Shown piece by piece: positions 43,842 through 53,175 of a DNA stretch of 64,000 nt. The notes under the pieces are model-generated. The model was not told the origin of the DNA. It ran no database searches and was given only the letters and a program-made list of their open reading frames with translations. This stretch comes from Deltaproteobacteria bacterium UBA4427 (GTDB taxonomy: Bacteria; Myxococcota_A; UBA9160; UBA4427), in contig DGPZ01000003.1 of NCBI GenBank assembly GCA_002390675.1, forward strand, positions 334 through 64,333. Direction: 5' to 3'. Within the stretch, counting starts at the first letter, position 1. Every line of letters begins with the position of its first letter. The translations under genes were made by a program, and so were the position numbers.

Positions 43842-44663
43842 CTATGAGGCACTCACTGGATCGGGAGCGGATTTCGCCGCATGGGCCACAGGAAGTACCT
43901 CGTCGAGAAAGCGCTCGCTCCGAAGTTCGACGCCAACATGGAAGCGCTGAAAACGAAACACGACGCGGCCCGCCTGAGCGAGCATGCGGGCATCCAGCGC
44001 AATTCCCGGTAGCTCTTCAATATCCGCGCTAAGTCCACGATCGAGCGCGCGCAAGCTTCCCCGCTCAATCGGAATCAAGCCATCCAGCCGCATCGCGCAA
44101 GCCGTGCAAGCAATTCCACCATCCGCAACATGAAAGTGGATGCGATGATCCGCGGCAATATCCTCCCCTGCCACGCGACCACATCGAACACATCTCCCAA
44201 ATTCAGGCCGCAGCCCCAGCGCGTCGAGACCGCGTAGCTCCAACAACAACCGAAGCGAAGCCGTCGGCTCGACTCGCGAAAGCAACGAGAGACTATCCGA
44301 AGCGAAGCCGAATAGTCGCGCAGCCTCTTCACCCACGATTCCTTCGGGGGCCAGCCGATCGAGCATCTCAATCAAGAAACTCGCAAGCGCATAACGCCCA
44401 GGGATTACCCGAATGCCCAAGTAGGGATCAATTAGTCGCGCGCGCTCAAGAAATGCCATTGCGGCGCGGGGCTTTACTCGGCCTTCGATCGCAAGTCGGT
44501 TAAAAACATCCAGAGTGCCCGGAAAGCGGCGCTTGCTACGACGTGCCGCCTTCGCAATCGCTGTCAGCCGTCCCCCGCTCTCGGTCAAGACGTGGACAAT
44601 TCGATCGGATTCGCCGTAATCCACTGCTCGCAGCAGGATCGCTTCACATCGAATCGCTGCCAC
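43842..44663 (-). CDS. recO: DNA repair protein RecO
   Basis: Anneals SSB-coated single strands and helps load RecA in the RecFOR pathway. The 273-residue protein has the N-terminal OB fold (CEAILLRAVDYGESDRIVHVLTE, GRLTAIAKAARRSKRRFPG), a helical middle (LIEMLDRLAPEGIVGEEAARL), and a zinc-site region CVRCGR and CTACAM. Length is typical. It starts 8 bases after the RodZ-like gene ends. Confidence 0.94.
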   Translation of the reverse strand: MAAIRCEAILLRAVDYGESDRIVHVLTESGGRLTAIAKAARRSKRRFPGTLDVFNRLAIEGRVKPRAAMAFLERARLIDPYLGIRVIPGRYALASFLIEMLDRLAPEGIVGEEAARLFGFASDSLSLLSRVEPTASLRLLLELRGLDALGLRPEFGRCVRCGRVAGEDIAADHRIHFHVADGGIACTACAMRLDGLIPIERGSLRALDRGLSADIEELPGIALDARMLAQAGRVVFRFQRFHVGVELRSERFLDEVLPVAHAAKSAPDPVSAS

Positions 44664-44671
44664 CGCGCGAA

Positions 44672-45412
44672 CTAGCGATCGAGCGCGACGGCAGTCGCCG
44701 CGAGGTCCGGTGAAAGCGCAGAAGGAAGCGCGGCAGGAGGCGCTGAATGAGATATGGAGAGTGGCGCCAGCCCCTGCGTGTTCTCAGGCAAGAGCATCGC
44801 TCCGGTTCGATCGGTGCGAGACCCTTCGGCCGGATCGATTTCAAGGGACGGGTCCACTTCTGCGCCGGTCGCTTCCGCCAAGGCACGAACAGGATCTCGC
44901 CAGATCACAACGGCGCGGTCAGGATCATCGTCCGCGGCCCCGACGAGCACGTTCCATCCCGCTCGAGCGACCACGAAGCCCGTCGCGCATAACACGAGAA
45001 GCGTTCCTGCCACCACTATTTGTTTAAGCCTACGTGAAGACGAATGGCGTTCCCAAACGCCTGGCCCCGGCTCCTGAAGCATGCGGGAGATCGCATCGTC
45101 AACATCGAGCCCCAAAGCGATCGCGACCGTCCGTACAAAGCCCCTCGCAAAGCCATCGGTCTCACCGTCGAACTCGCCGCGCTCAAGGCGCTCGAGCGAA
45201 CGTAACGGAATCCGAGTCGAGGCGCTGAGTTCTTCGATCGAGACGTCACGCAGGCGACGCTGAGACCGGAGGTACTCGCCGATAGGGGCGGTCACGAAGG
45301 TTTCAGCCGCAGCAGGGCTCGGCTCGCGGTCCATATTCGAACGCAGCGGCGGCGGCACGCTTGGCCCTGCCGCCACGGATCCGACGTCCGAATTTGTATC
45401 TCGTTCAATCAT
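44672..45412 (-). CDS. RodZ-like protein: HTH domain plus one membrane helix
   Basis: Bitopic membrane protein of the RodZ type, which in other bacteria links MreB to the cell wall. From ATG 45412 the protein has 246 residues. The XRE-type HTH is at about 45-115 (IGEYLRSQRRLRDVSIEELSASTRIPLRSLERLERGEF is the diagnostic block, in pieces). One transmembrane helix lies at about 132-150 (IVVAGTLLVLCATGFVVA). The periplasmic part (about 95 residues) is low in complexity and lacks the usual beta-domain (DUF4115). It precedes recO and follows the PilF-like gene. Confidence 0.82.
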   Translation of the reverse strand: MIERDTNSDVGSVAAGPSVPPPLRSNMDREPSPAAAETFVTAPIGEYLRSQRRLRDVSIEELSASTRIPLRSLERLERGEFDGETDGFARGFVRTVAIALGLDVDDAISRMLQEPGPGVWERHSSSRRLKQIVVAGTLLVLCATGFVVARAGWNVLVGAADDDPDRAVVIWRDPVRALAEATGAEVDPSLEIDPAEGSRTDRTGAMLLPENTQGLAPLSISHSAPPAALPSALSPDLAATAVALDR

Positions 45413-45463
45413 GCTCACCCCGATCACTGCAGAGTAGCAGCGAGGGCGAAACGTCGAATGGGA

Positions 45464-46291
45464 TCAGCGCAGGAGATCTAGATAGGCCTGCGACTGGGAT
45501 CCCCAATCGTCCCCGGGTGCAATTTTGGCCGCCTGCTTGAAGTGCTCCACTGCTTTAGCTCGAGCCCCAAGAGCGACGTAAAGCTCGCCCAATCGGTAAT
45601 TTGCCTCGGCGTGGCCGGAACCGTTCAAACGACGCGACGCGAGCGCCTTATCGAACATCTTGATCGCGGCGAGGCGATGCCCCTCCTTACTTTCAAGAAT
45701 GCCGAGGTTCATCAAAGCCGGGCCAAATCTCGAATAGAAGCCGAGAGCCCGTTCAAAGCGACTTCGTGCCTCATCGAGGCGCCCCAGCTTCATGAGCGCC
45801 CAACCGCAATTCGAAAGTGGCCGCCACGGTGTGGAGAATGTCGGGTCTTCTGCCAGAGCGTCGCAATGCGGAACCGCGTCCGCATAGCGCCCCATCTGCG
45901 AAAGCAGAGCAGAGAGATTCAGTCGAGCCTCCTGCGCCGCACGCGCATCTTTGCGACCGCCGGCGAGCTCCAGAGCATCCAACAAGAAGGCCTCTGCTCT
46001 TACAGTCTGTCCCTTGCGGCGGTAGGCCTCTCCAAGCCAGAGGTGAGTCTGGGGATCTTCCGCATCCATCTCCAAGGACGCAGTCAGTTGAAGAATGGCC
46101 ATACCCGTTCGATTCGTCGACAGATAGTCGATACCTAGATCGCGCTTCGCGCGAGCTTGCGAGACCTGTGGCTCCTCTTCCGAGGAGTAGGTGGTCGCAC
46201 AGCCGCCGAGAGAAGCGATGCAGAGCGCAGCTAAGGCCAACAGCGTTCCTCGCAGAGCCTTTGGTTGGCTGTCGGTTCGGTTCTCGATCAT
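45464..46291 (-). CDS. PilF/PilW-like TPR lipoprotein
   Basis: Probable outer-membrane lipoprotein that helps assemble the type IV pilus secretin. ATG 46291, with GGAGAG six bases before, gives 275 residues; the longer frame from TTG 46342 overlaps the upstream gene by 4 bases. The signal peptide ends in LGGC (Cys at about residue 31). About six TPR units follow: AKRDLGIDYLSTNRTGMAI, PQTHLWLGEAYRRKGQTVRA, EARLNLSALLSQMGRYADAV, RFGPALMNLGILESKEGHRL, AEANYRLGELYVALGARAKA. PilF is a plausible identity; other TPR lipoproteins (NlpI-like) are possible. Confidence 0.78.
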   Translation of the reverse strand: MIENRTDSQPKALRGTLLALAALCIASLGGCATTYSSEEEPQVSQARAKRDLGIDYLSTNRTGMAILQLTASLEMDAEDPQTHLWLGEAYRRKGQTVRAEAFLLDALELAGGRKDARAAQEARLNLSALLSQMGRYADAVPHCDALAEDPTFSTPWRPLSNCGWALMKLGRLDEARSRFERALGFYSRFGPALMNLGILESKEGHRLAAIKMFDKALASRRLNGSGHAEANYRLGELYVALGARAKAVEHFKQAAKIAPGDDWGSQSQAYLDLLR

Positions 46292-46338
46292 GGGATGCTC
46301 TCCATTGGGGGTGGAATGAGGAACGTGACTCGGCGAGC

Positions 46339-47472
46339 TCAAAAATTCGCCAACAATCGCGCGAGATAAGAAACGCGATTCGAGCCATTTCGTCCTTTTC
46401 GCACGCGTAAAAGAGGAATCCGGCCGAGTTCATTCGCCCCGCAACCGGTTGAATTGCGGACTTCAACCTCTTCTGATTCTTCAGCCGCGACAGCCTCGTC
46501 AAGGTGTCGGAACTTCGAAAGTTTCTGAGCCTGAGCCGGTTCCGGAGCCGACGCGGCGGACGGGGAATCGACTGGCAAGACGGACGTTATGGGCTGTGGC
46601 CGCTGTGAATCTCCGGGGCTGGGCATCGACAGCCCCGCTCTCAGTGCGACCGCAGGCGGAGTCAGTTGCTTTGCGGCCGCCGTCTTGCTGACCGACACAG
46701 GTTTTGACGTAGAGGAATGCTTCGAAGCGACGGATTGCTGAGCCGGCAACGCACCCCGCGCAGGCTGAGCCGAAACCTTGACCGCCTCGTCCAAGTAAAT
46801 TTCTTCGAGCGTTGTATCGACAGGCTCGACGAGAACGAGATCGACTACTTCCTCGAGCACCAACTCGTCCGCTTCCAAATGCAATTGGGCCCGTGAAGGC
46901 GAAGCAGAGGCGGGGGGTAGCTCTCGCACCGGTCCGGTGGTGGCCACTGGCTCCGGTTCGACGGTTTTCACTGCTGGAGGCATCTCGACCTCCCCCATCA
47001 AGCCCCCCCACAGCTCCATTGCCTGAAGGCGCCCCTGCCCGTCCTTGGCGGCGGCGATCACATCCTCATCGAACAAGAATCCCATCCGTTCCGCCTCAGC
47101 GAGAGCAGGCTCGAGGGCATCTGGGATCGTCACATCAGGCGCGATCGATTCCTGGTTCCGGAACACGGCGACCCGCCCCGCTTCGTTGGAGCGAATACCC
47201 AAAGCCAGGCCAATGCCACCCCATTCTTCGGCAAATACGACGATCGCGGCTCGAGCTGGGCCCACGGGCAGAAAACCGACATTCAGCACCGGCGCGTTTA
47301 GCGCAGGACGCAGAGCCAGCAAACTTGCTTCGGATAGCGGGAGTGGTTCGGACAGACGTCGGAACATGAGCGTGACATCGGCCTCCCAGCCAAAATCTTG
47401 AGCCCCTGCCGCCGGCAGCGAATCAACGGAACCCCGCGATGTATCGCTCGTTTTCGGATCAACAAATCGCAT
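46339..47472 (-). CDS. Hypothetical protein with disordered linker
   Basis: Not recognised. The 377-residue product has a globular N-terminal half (about 25-165: ADVTLMFRRLSEPLPLSEAS, PARAAIVVFAEEWGGIGLAL, VTIPDALEPALAEAERMGFL). A long Pro/Ser/Ala/Val-rich disordered region follows, then a short basic C-terminus. The C-terminal residues GRIPLLRVRKG resemble a conserved short motif. It lies just upstream of the PilF-like gene, with no signal peptide. Myxobacterial signalling proteins often have this shape. Confidence 0.6.
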   Translation of the reverse strand: MRFVDPKTSDTSRGSVDSLPAAGAQDFGWEADVTLMFRRLSEPLPLSEASLLALRPALNAPVLNVGFLPVGPARAAIVVFAEEWGGIGLALGIRSNEAGRVAVFRNQESIAPDVTIPDALEPALAEAERMGFLFDEDVIAAAKDGQGRLQAMELWGGLMGEVEMPPAVKTVEPEPVATTGPVRELPPASASPSRAQLHLEADELVLEEVVDLVLVEPVDTTLEEIYLDEAVKVSAQPARGALPAQQSVASKHSSTSKPVSVSKTAAAKQLTPPAVALRAGLSMPSPGDSQRPQPITSVLPVDSPSAASAPEPAQAQKLSKFRHLDEAVAAEESEEVEVRNSTGCGANELGRIPLLRVRKGRNGSNRVSYLARLLANF

Positions 47473-47837
47473 TCCCAGGTTCTCGACAGGGCTTTCGCCC
47501 TCGCACCAGCGGGATACACTTCTCCCCGACCTAAGGCTCTGACGCGGCGGCGGAGATCATTGCCAGCGGCAACGCAAAAACACATTGCGAAATAGAGCCG
47601 CCTGAAAACCGGACCCGATTTTTGAAGATTCCACTCTTGCTGACTTGAACCCAACAGACTCGGATCCATTTTTCGTAACTGCCTCGCACCCGAACCCAGC
47701 GCAAACAAGACCTGAGAAACTGGCGACGAACGCCCGAACGACTGATCGAAATTCTCAGCAAGCTCCAATAACTGCCTCTTAACACCTCAAAAAAAAACGC
47801 CTCAAGATGCTAGAAATTCCCGCCTAACTCAGGGCCG
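47473..47837. promoter_or_regulatory. Divergent intergenic region upstream of korA
   Basis: About 365 bases between the hypothetical gene (minus) and korA (plus). A run of nine or so A residues is at about 47789-47797. A minus-strand open frame crosses this region but has no homology. The promoter of korAB should be here, not resolvable by eye. Confidence 0.4.
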
Positions 47838-49721
47838 ATGGAATTTTCCGCACGCAAGGGAACGAGACATAACAGCGTGACCGCAACTCAGATCGACAAG
47901 CCCACCGAACAACTCGAAAGTGTCGCTATTCGCTTCGCTGGTGACTCCGGCGACGGGATGCAACTCACCGGAACGAAATTCACCGACGAGACGGCCCTTG
48001 CCGGCAATGATCTCTCAACGTTCCCGGACTTCCCCGCCGAAATTCGCGCCCCTGCCGGCACCATGGCGGGCGTTTCCGGATTTCAGATCCACTTTTCGAG
48101 CGCCGACATTCACACGCCAGCCGATCGCCCGGACGTATTGATCGCCTTCAACCCCGCCGCGTTACGCGCGAATGTCGACGACGTTCGCCCTGGCGGCATG
48201 GTGATCATCAATACGGACTCGTTCAACGAGAAGGCACAGAAGCGAGCCGGCTACGAAGGCGACCCGCTGCCGGAACTACGCGACCGCTACAACTTGGTTG
48301 AAATCCCCTTCACTACGCTTAATCGTCAGGCCCTCGTTGGCCTTGACCTGAGTTCCCGTGACATCGACCGGTGCAAGAATTTCTTTGCCCTCGGTGTGCT
48401 TTGCTGGCTATACGGCCGGCCGATGAACGCGACGGAACGATGGCTCGGAGGCAAGTTCAAGGGAGAAGTCCTAGAAGGCAATGTGCGGACGCTCCGGGCG
48501 GGGCACGCCTTCGGAGAAACTACGGAACTCTTCCCTGCTTCCTTCGTCGTGCCACCGGCGAAAATCGAACCCGGCACGTACCGGAACATAACGGGCAACC
48601 AGGCCCTCGCTTGGGGTCTCATCGCCGCCCGCGTGCAGCTTGATCGAGAAGTCTTCTTGGGCGCTTATCCGATCACCCCCGCAAGCGACGTGCTTCACGA
48701 AGTCAGCCGCTATCGTCACTTTGGCATGAAGACCTTCCAGGCGGAAGACGAAATCGCCGCGGTCTCCTCAACCATTGGCGCGGCTTTCGCCGGACATCTC
48801 GCGGTGACCGTTTCGAGTGGCCCCGGCTTTGTGCTCAAGCAGGAAGCCCTTGGCCTCGCAGTCATGACGGAACTTCCACTCGTCGCGATCAATGTTCAAC
48901 GAGCGGGTCCATCAACTGGCTCGCCTACCAAGACGGAGCAAGGCGACCTACTCGCCGTGCTACACGGTCGGCACTCCCAGAGTCCAATCCCCGTCATCGC
49001 CGCATCGACCCCCGGCGACTGTTTCCACACTGCCCTCGAAGCCTTTCGCATGGCGGTCAAGTACATGACGCCGGTGATCGTTCTCTCCGATGGCTACATC
49101 GCGAATTCGTCGGAGCCGTGGCAGATCCCAGACGTCGACGGGCTCGAACAAAGCACGATCGAGTTCGCGAAGCCGATCGATGTCGGTGAGTTCCAGCCTT
49201 ACTCACGCGATCCTGAAACCCTGGCCCGCCCCTGGGCGATCCCGGGGACACCCGGCCTCGAGCACCGAATCGGTGGCCTCACGAAGCAAGATGGCTCGGG
49301 CAACGTCAGTTACGAAGCGGATAACCACGCCAAGATGATCGAACTGCGGAAGCAGAAGATCGACGGTATCGCGAGCTCGCTTCCGCCCATTGAAATCAAC
49401 GGACCGGATAGCGGCGAGCTACTGGTTATTGGGTGGGGCGGCACTAAGGGCTCGATCACTGCAGCCGTCGAGCAAGCTCGCAAGGACGGCCTCGATGTTT
49501 CGCAGGTTCACCTGCGACATCTCAACCCATTTCCGAACGATCTTGGAGACGTGCTAAAGAGCTTCAAGAAAGTATTGCTACCGGAGCTCTCCGACGGCCA
49601 TCTAGCCCTGCTGCTCCGCGCAAAATACCTCGTCGACATTCAGATGCTCAACAAGATTGAAGGCCAGCCCTTCAAGATTATCGAGCTGACGGATGCGATC
49701 ACAAAGCTCTACAAGGCTTAG
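47838..49721 (+). CDS. korA: 2-oxoglutarate:ferredoxin oxidoreductase, alpha subunit (gamma-alpha fusion)
   Basis: Oxidises 2-oxoglutarate to succinyl-CoA with ferredoxin as acceptor, or runs backward in reductive carbon fixation. The 627-residue protein fuses the gamma domain (about 25-220: VAIRFAGDSGDGMQLTGTKF, LSTFPDFPAEIRAPAGTMAG) to the alpha domain (from about 255: GNQALAWGLIAARVQLDREV, LGAYPITPASDVLHEVS, QAEDEIAAVSSTIGAAFAG). The C-terminal domain has ELLVIGWGGTKGSITAAVEQ and LNPFPNDLGDVL. The start ATG 47838 has AGGG close upstream; GTG 47877 is an alternative. It is followed by korB after 147 bases. No iron-sulfur delta subunit is seen. Confidence 0.93.
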   Translation: MEFSARKGTRHNSVTATQIDKPTEQLESVAIRFAGDSGDGMQLTGTKFTDETALAGNDLSTFPDFPAEIRAPAGTMAGVSGFQIHFSSADIHTPADRPDVLIAFNPAALRANVDDVRPGGMVIINTDSFNEKAQKRAGYEGDPLPELRDRYNLVEIPFTTLNRQALVGLDLSSRDIDRCKNFFALGVLCWLYGRPMNATERWLGGKFKGEVLEGNVRTLRAGHAFGETTELFPASFVVPPAKIEPGTYRNITGNQALAWGLIAARVQLDREVFLGAYPITPASDVLHEVSRYRHFGMKTFQAEDEIAAVSSTIGAAFAGHLAVTVSSGPGFVLKQEALGLAVMTELPLVAINVQRAGPSTGSPTKTEQGDLLAVLHGRHSQSPIPVIAASTPGDCFHTALEAFRMAVKYMTPVIVLSDGYIANSSEPWQIPDVDGLEQSTIEFAKPIDVGEFQPYSRDPETLARPWAIPGTPGLEHRIGGLTKQDGSGNVSYEADNHAKMIELRKQKIDGIASSLPPIEINGPDSGELLVIGWGGTKGSITAAVEQARKDGLDVSQVHLRHLNPFPNDLGDVLKSFKKVLLPELSDGHLALLLRAKYLVDIQMLNKIEGQPFKIIELTDAITKLYKA

Positions 49722-49868
49722 CCACCCGCAACGCCTAACACGAACACACGGGCACCCACAGCCGGGTCGCCCACCACCATCAAATAGATTCCCAAGCGCG
49801 AGATCGAGCAGCGACTCACGGCTCGCCAAGACAGCAACACCGCCCAAGCCGGGCAAGGAGAACGACGT

Positions 49869-50894
49869 ATGGCAGCCGAACCGGCCGTCAAGGCTTCCCG
49901 TAAGGACTGGGTCTCGGACCAAGATGTAAGGTGGTGCCCCGGATGCGGCGACTACTCGATTCTCGCTAATGTGCAGCGCGTTATGCCTGAACTCGGCGTC
50001 CCGCGCGAGAACGTTGTGTTTGTCTCGGGCATCGGCTGTTCCAGCCGCTTCCCCTACTACATGAACACTTACGGTTTCCACACGATCCACGGACGTGCCC
50101 CCGCCTTCGCGACGGGCATCAAGGCGAGCCAGCCCGAACTCTCGGTTTGGATCGTGACTGGTGATGGTGATGGGCTGTCGATCGGCGGCAACCACCTGCT
50201 CCACACCATCCGTCGAAACATCAACACACAGATCCTGCTCTTCAACAACAAGATCTACGGCCTCACCAAAGGCCAGTATTCACCCACCTCGGACCTCGGA
50301 ACAAAGACGAAGTCTTCGCCTCAGGGCGCTATTGATCATCCGATTGATCCGATCTCATTTGCTCTCGGCTGCGGCGCAACCTTCGTAGCGCGCACAATCG
50401 ACGTCGATGCGAAGCACATGCAGCAGGTTCTGAAACGCGCACACGAACACAAGGGCACCGCCTTCGTGGAGATCCTCCAGAACTGTCCCGTCTTCAATGA
50501 CGGCATCTGGGACGAACTTCAGGATCGCAAAACCCGCGCGGAGGCGTCGCTGGTCCTCGAACACGGACAGCCTCTCGTCTTCGGTGGCCCCGGCAAGCGT
50601 AAGGGGATCGTCTTCAACGACGGCATCCCGAGCGTGATTGATCTCGCAGATGAGGATGATCCGATCGCACGCGGCGTTGTCGTTCATGACGAAAAAGCCC
50701 CGGCAGCGTCCTATGCTGGCGTCCTAGCAACGCTTCAGCGGCCCGACTTTCCAATGCCGGTTGGCGTCCTTCGAGCTGTCGACAAGGCTACCTACGAAGA
50801 CGAGCTGCAGAAGCAAGTTGACTCGGCCATCGATGAACGCGGCAAGGGTGACCTCAAGGAGCTGCTCCACTCGGGCGACACCTGGACGATCTAG
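49869..50894 (+). CDS. korB: 2-oxoglutarate:ferredoxin oxidoreductase, beta subunit
   Basis: TPP- and [4Fe-4S]-binding subunit partnering KorA. The 341-residue protein has RWCPGCGDYSILANVQRVM (C23, C26), a further Cys in VSGIGCSSRFPYYMNTYG, and the TPP motif GDGDGLSIGGNHLLHTIRRN. NNKIYGLTKGQYSPTS is diagnostic for this family. Cys in ILQNCPVFND probably completes the cluster. ATG 49869 has AAGGAGAA upstream. A strong terminator follows the stop by about 20 bases. Reaction direction cannot be told from sequence. Confidence 0.95.
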   Translation: MAAEPAVKASRKDWVSDQDVRWCPGCGDYSILANVQRVMPELGVPRENVVFVSGIGCSSRFPYYMNTYGFHTIHGRAPAFATGIKASQPELSVWIVTGDGDGLSIGGNHLLHTIRRNINTQILLFNNKIYGLTKGQYSPTSDLGTKTKSSPQGAIDHPIDPISFALGCGATFVARTIDVDAKHMQQVLKRAHEHKGTAFVEILQNCPVFNDGIWDELQDRKTRAEASLVLEHGQPLVFGGPGKRKGIVFNDGIPSVIDLADEDDPIARGVVVHDEKAPAASYAGVLATLQRPDFPMPVGVLRAVDKATYEDELQKQVDSAIDERGKGDLKELLHSGDTWTI

Positions 50895-50916
50895 CTCCGT
50901 CGCATCCCACACATGA

Positions 50917-50953
50917 AGGCCCGTTCGCGCCGCTGCGCGAGCGGGCCTTTCTT
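50917..50953 (+). terminator. Rho-independent terminator after korB
   Basis: AGGCCCGTTCGCG and CGCGAGCGGGCCT form a 13-bp stem with one G-T pair and a six-base loop (50917-50948). TTTCTT follows. This is a strong intrinsic terminator 23 bases after the korB stop. Its 3' half overlaps codons that encode the N-terminal MFS helix in homology. Confidence 0.85.
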
Positions 50954-50995
50954 GCTGTCTGGCTCACGGGCGCATTCTCTACTTCTGCGAATTGG

Positions 50996-52117
50996 ATGCT
51001 CGGGCTCAGTGTGCCGGTACTCGTGTATCAACTCACCGAGTCGACCGCATGGCTCGGTGCCGCCGCTGTCGCATCGAACCTCCCCTCGTTCCTGGGGTCT
51101 CCATTAGGCGGAGTTTGGGCCGACCGCTATTCGAAGCGGTCGATCTTGCTATGTGCGCTCGTTGTGCAAACTGCCCTGGTATTCACGCTCTACTACGTAA
51201 GCAACCGACCGGGCCTCACTGTCCAAGTCCTGCTGTCTCTCGCCGCAGCGATCGGATTCGCTTCGTCGGTCAACCTTTCCGCCTATCAAGCGCTTGTCGC
51301 GGAGATCGTTCCGGAACGGCAATTGCGCCCTGCCTACAAACTCAATGCGATCCAGTTCAATCTGTCGCGTGCCGTTGGGCCAGCCGTTGCTGGCTTCGTA
51401 CTCGCGGGCTGGGGGGCGCCAACCGCCTTCCTCGTAAATGCCGTTGCGCACGCGCCGCTCGCGATCGCCTTGTTCCTGATCCGGCCAAGACGACTTCCCC
51501 GTACCAGCCAGTCCCACATTTCCGCAGAGATAAGCGCAGCGGCACGCGTCACCTGGCAGAGCCCAACCCTACGCATCGCGCTCATGACGGTCTGCATCAC
51601 ATCCGGCTTCGGCATGAGTGTCCAACAGCTCGCGAAAGGCCTGACTGAACGCGTCTACGGCGTAGATGATGCAGGCCTCGGCATACTGGTCGCGACCATC
51701 GGGCTCACAGCCGTCTTGACCTCCATCGGAATCGCCATCATAGGAGACCGTTTCCGTGGCTCTCTATTGGTAAAGACCGGGCTCCTCCTTTACGGCATTG
51801 GCCTCACCATCGCCGTCGCCACGACGGATTTCAGAACTGCGCTCGTGGGCTTCGCGATCACGGGTTTCGGGCACGTCCTCGTAAACGTTTCCGTCACGAC
51901 CGCCCTCCAGGCGAATGTTCCCGGCCCGTTCCGCGGGCGTGTCACCTCGCTGCAGATGATGGGCATTATCCTGTCCATGGCCTTTGGTGCCCAGCTTGGG
52001 GGTTTCCTAGGAGAGCTGATCGGGCTCCAGATGGTCGTTGCGATCTACGGCGGAATTCTCGTCACATACGCAGGCTTCGCTCATTTTCGCCTGGATGGAC
52101 TGCGTGCCCTCGATTGA
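50996..52117 (+). CDS. MFS transporter (EntS-like), possibly with a broken 5' end
   Basis: Permease with about 10-11 hydrophobic helices from ATG 50996 (373 residues), of the MFS_3 group that includes enterobactin exporters. The family loop GGVWADRYSKRS is present, as is NAIQFNLSRAVGPAVAGFVL. Family homology extends upstream in frame through RAFLAVWLTGAFSTSANW and APLRER (from about 50930), which is helix 1, but no ATG, GTG or TTG lies in that stretch. The ATG at 50913 is in another frame. So either the start is a rare codon, one base is missing near 50920, or the protein starts truncated. The substrate is unknown. YhhN overlaps its 3' end. Confidence 0.8.
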   Translation: MLGLSVPVLVYQLTESTAWLGAAAVASNLPSFLGSPLGGVWADRYSKRSILLCALVVQTALVFTLYYVSNRPGLTVQVLLSLAAAIGFASSVNLSAYQALVAEIVPERQLRPAYKLNAIQFNLSRAVGPAVAGFVLAGWGAPTAFLVNAVAHAPLAIALFLIRPRRLPRTSQSHISAEISAAARVTWQSPTLRIALMTVCITSGFGMSVQQLAKGLTERVYGVDDAGLGILVATIGLTAVLTSIGIAIIGDRFRGSLLVKTGLLLYGIGLTIAVATTDFRTALVGFAITGFGHVLVNVSVTTALQANVPGPFRGRVTSLQMMGIILSMAFGAQLGGFLGELIGLQMVVAIYGGILVTYAGFAHFRLDGLRALD

Positions 52118-52766
52118 GCCAATTGTCTGGTGGATACTCGAGGCGGTCGCGGTCGCCGGCCTGTTAGTTGCCGAACGTCGAGGCTTTCGCCAAGCCATTA
52201 TTTTGTCCAAGATGACCGCCTCCTCGACCTTCCTCGGGTATGCGGTAGCACTAGGCGCTTTCGATACGGGAACGGGCTCGCTCCTGTTTTTGGGGCTCGC
52301 ACTTTGCTGGCTCGGCGACGCGCTCCTTTTACCACCTGGGCAGACGATTTGGTTCCAGCTGGGAATTGGCTCATTCCTGCTCGGGCATGTCGCCTATGCG
52401 GCCACGTTCCTCGGCCTCGGATTCCACTTCCCCACCCTGACCGTCGCTGCAGCAATTATCTCCTCAGCAAGCTGGATAGTGCTAGGCTGGCTTCGCCCGA
52501 AAGTTCCCGCCGATTTATCGGTCGCCGTCCAGAGTTACGTAGTCGTCATAGGAACGATGGTCGCCTGCTCGTTGGGCGCGTTCGCCGCGGGTGCACCTTG
52601 CGCGGTCGCGACAGGCGCAATGTTATTCGCAACCTCCGACCTCTCCGTAGCCCGGGAACGCTTCGTCTCTCAAAGCTTCCTGAATTCAGCGTGGGGACTC
52701 CCAGCCTACTTCGCTGCGCAGATGATCCTTGCGGGAAGTATCCCGGCCATGACCAGCGGATCCTAG
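52095..52766 (+). CDS. YhhN/TMEM86-family membrane protein
   Basis: Members include lysoplasmalogenases in animals and some bacteria; the bacterial role is not settled. The 223-residue protein, from ATG 52095 that overlaps the MFS gene end by 23 bases, has about eight hydrophobic helices. It shows the family signature LCWLGDALLLPPG, and GATSDLSVARERFV-type loops with a late Asp (LFATSDLSVAR). Similar GDxLL and SDLxVA motifs mark the family active site. The longer frame back to 52038 runs inside the MFS gene. Confidence 0.83.
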   Translation: MDCVPSIEPIVWWILEAVAVAGLLVAERRGFRQAIILSKMTASSTFLGYAVALGAFDTGTGSLLFLGLALCWLGDALLLPPGQTIWFQLGIGSFLLGHVAYAATFLGLGFHFPTLTVAAAIISSASWIVLGWLRPKVPADLSVAVQSYVVVIGTMVACSLGAFAAGAPCAVATGAMLFATSDLSVARERFVSQSFLNSAWGLPAYFAAQMILAGSIPAMTSGS

Positions 52767-53060
52767 TCTGCAACGCTCCTTCGCCCGCGACCGAAGCTTC
52801 TCTTTTTGGTCTGAAATGTGCTTCGTAAGACTAGACCGCGACGGATGGGTACCTGAGGGGTTCCTCGTCTTCTCAAAACCCTTATGAGCTTCACGGATGG
52901 TGGACCCAATTCCTGCTGGATCTAGCGGGTATGGCCCCTCTCCCACGAACAGGGCTCCGAAACGTTGAACCAACACAATCTAAGACTCAACGGGGAGACG
53001 ATCTGGCCTGCGGACTTCCAGGCTAGGGAATCTGCCGAAGATCACGCGCAGCCCAAACAA
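52767..53060. other. Intergenic region between yhhN and the sucCD terminator
   Basis: About 294 bases between convergent genes with no gene. No terminator for the yhhN side stands out other than the shared hairpin at 53061-53106. Confidence 0.4.
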
Positions 53061-53106
53061 GAAACCGCCCGCCTCTCCTCGGTCACGAGGGAAGACGGGC
53101 GGTTTC
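53061..53106 (-). terminator. Terminator of the mdh-sucC-sucD unit
   Basis: A perfect 11-bp inverted repeat (GAAACCGCCCG / CGGGCGGTTTC) encloses a nested 5-bp hairpin (CCTCG-GTCA-CGAGG). On the minus strand TTGTTTG follows the stem, a short U-rich tract. Well placed about 70 bases after the sucD stop, it may act for both directions. Confidence 0.7.
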
Positions 53107-53175
53107 GAAGGGCTTGGCAATCGCGACCGGACGAAATCGGGCAGTTACCCGTCGACCTAACGCTTTGCTCGTAAC

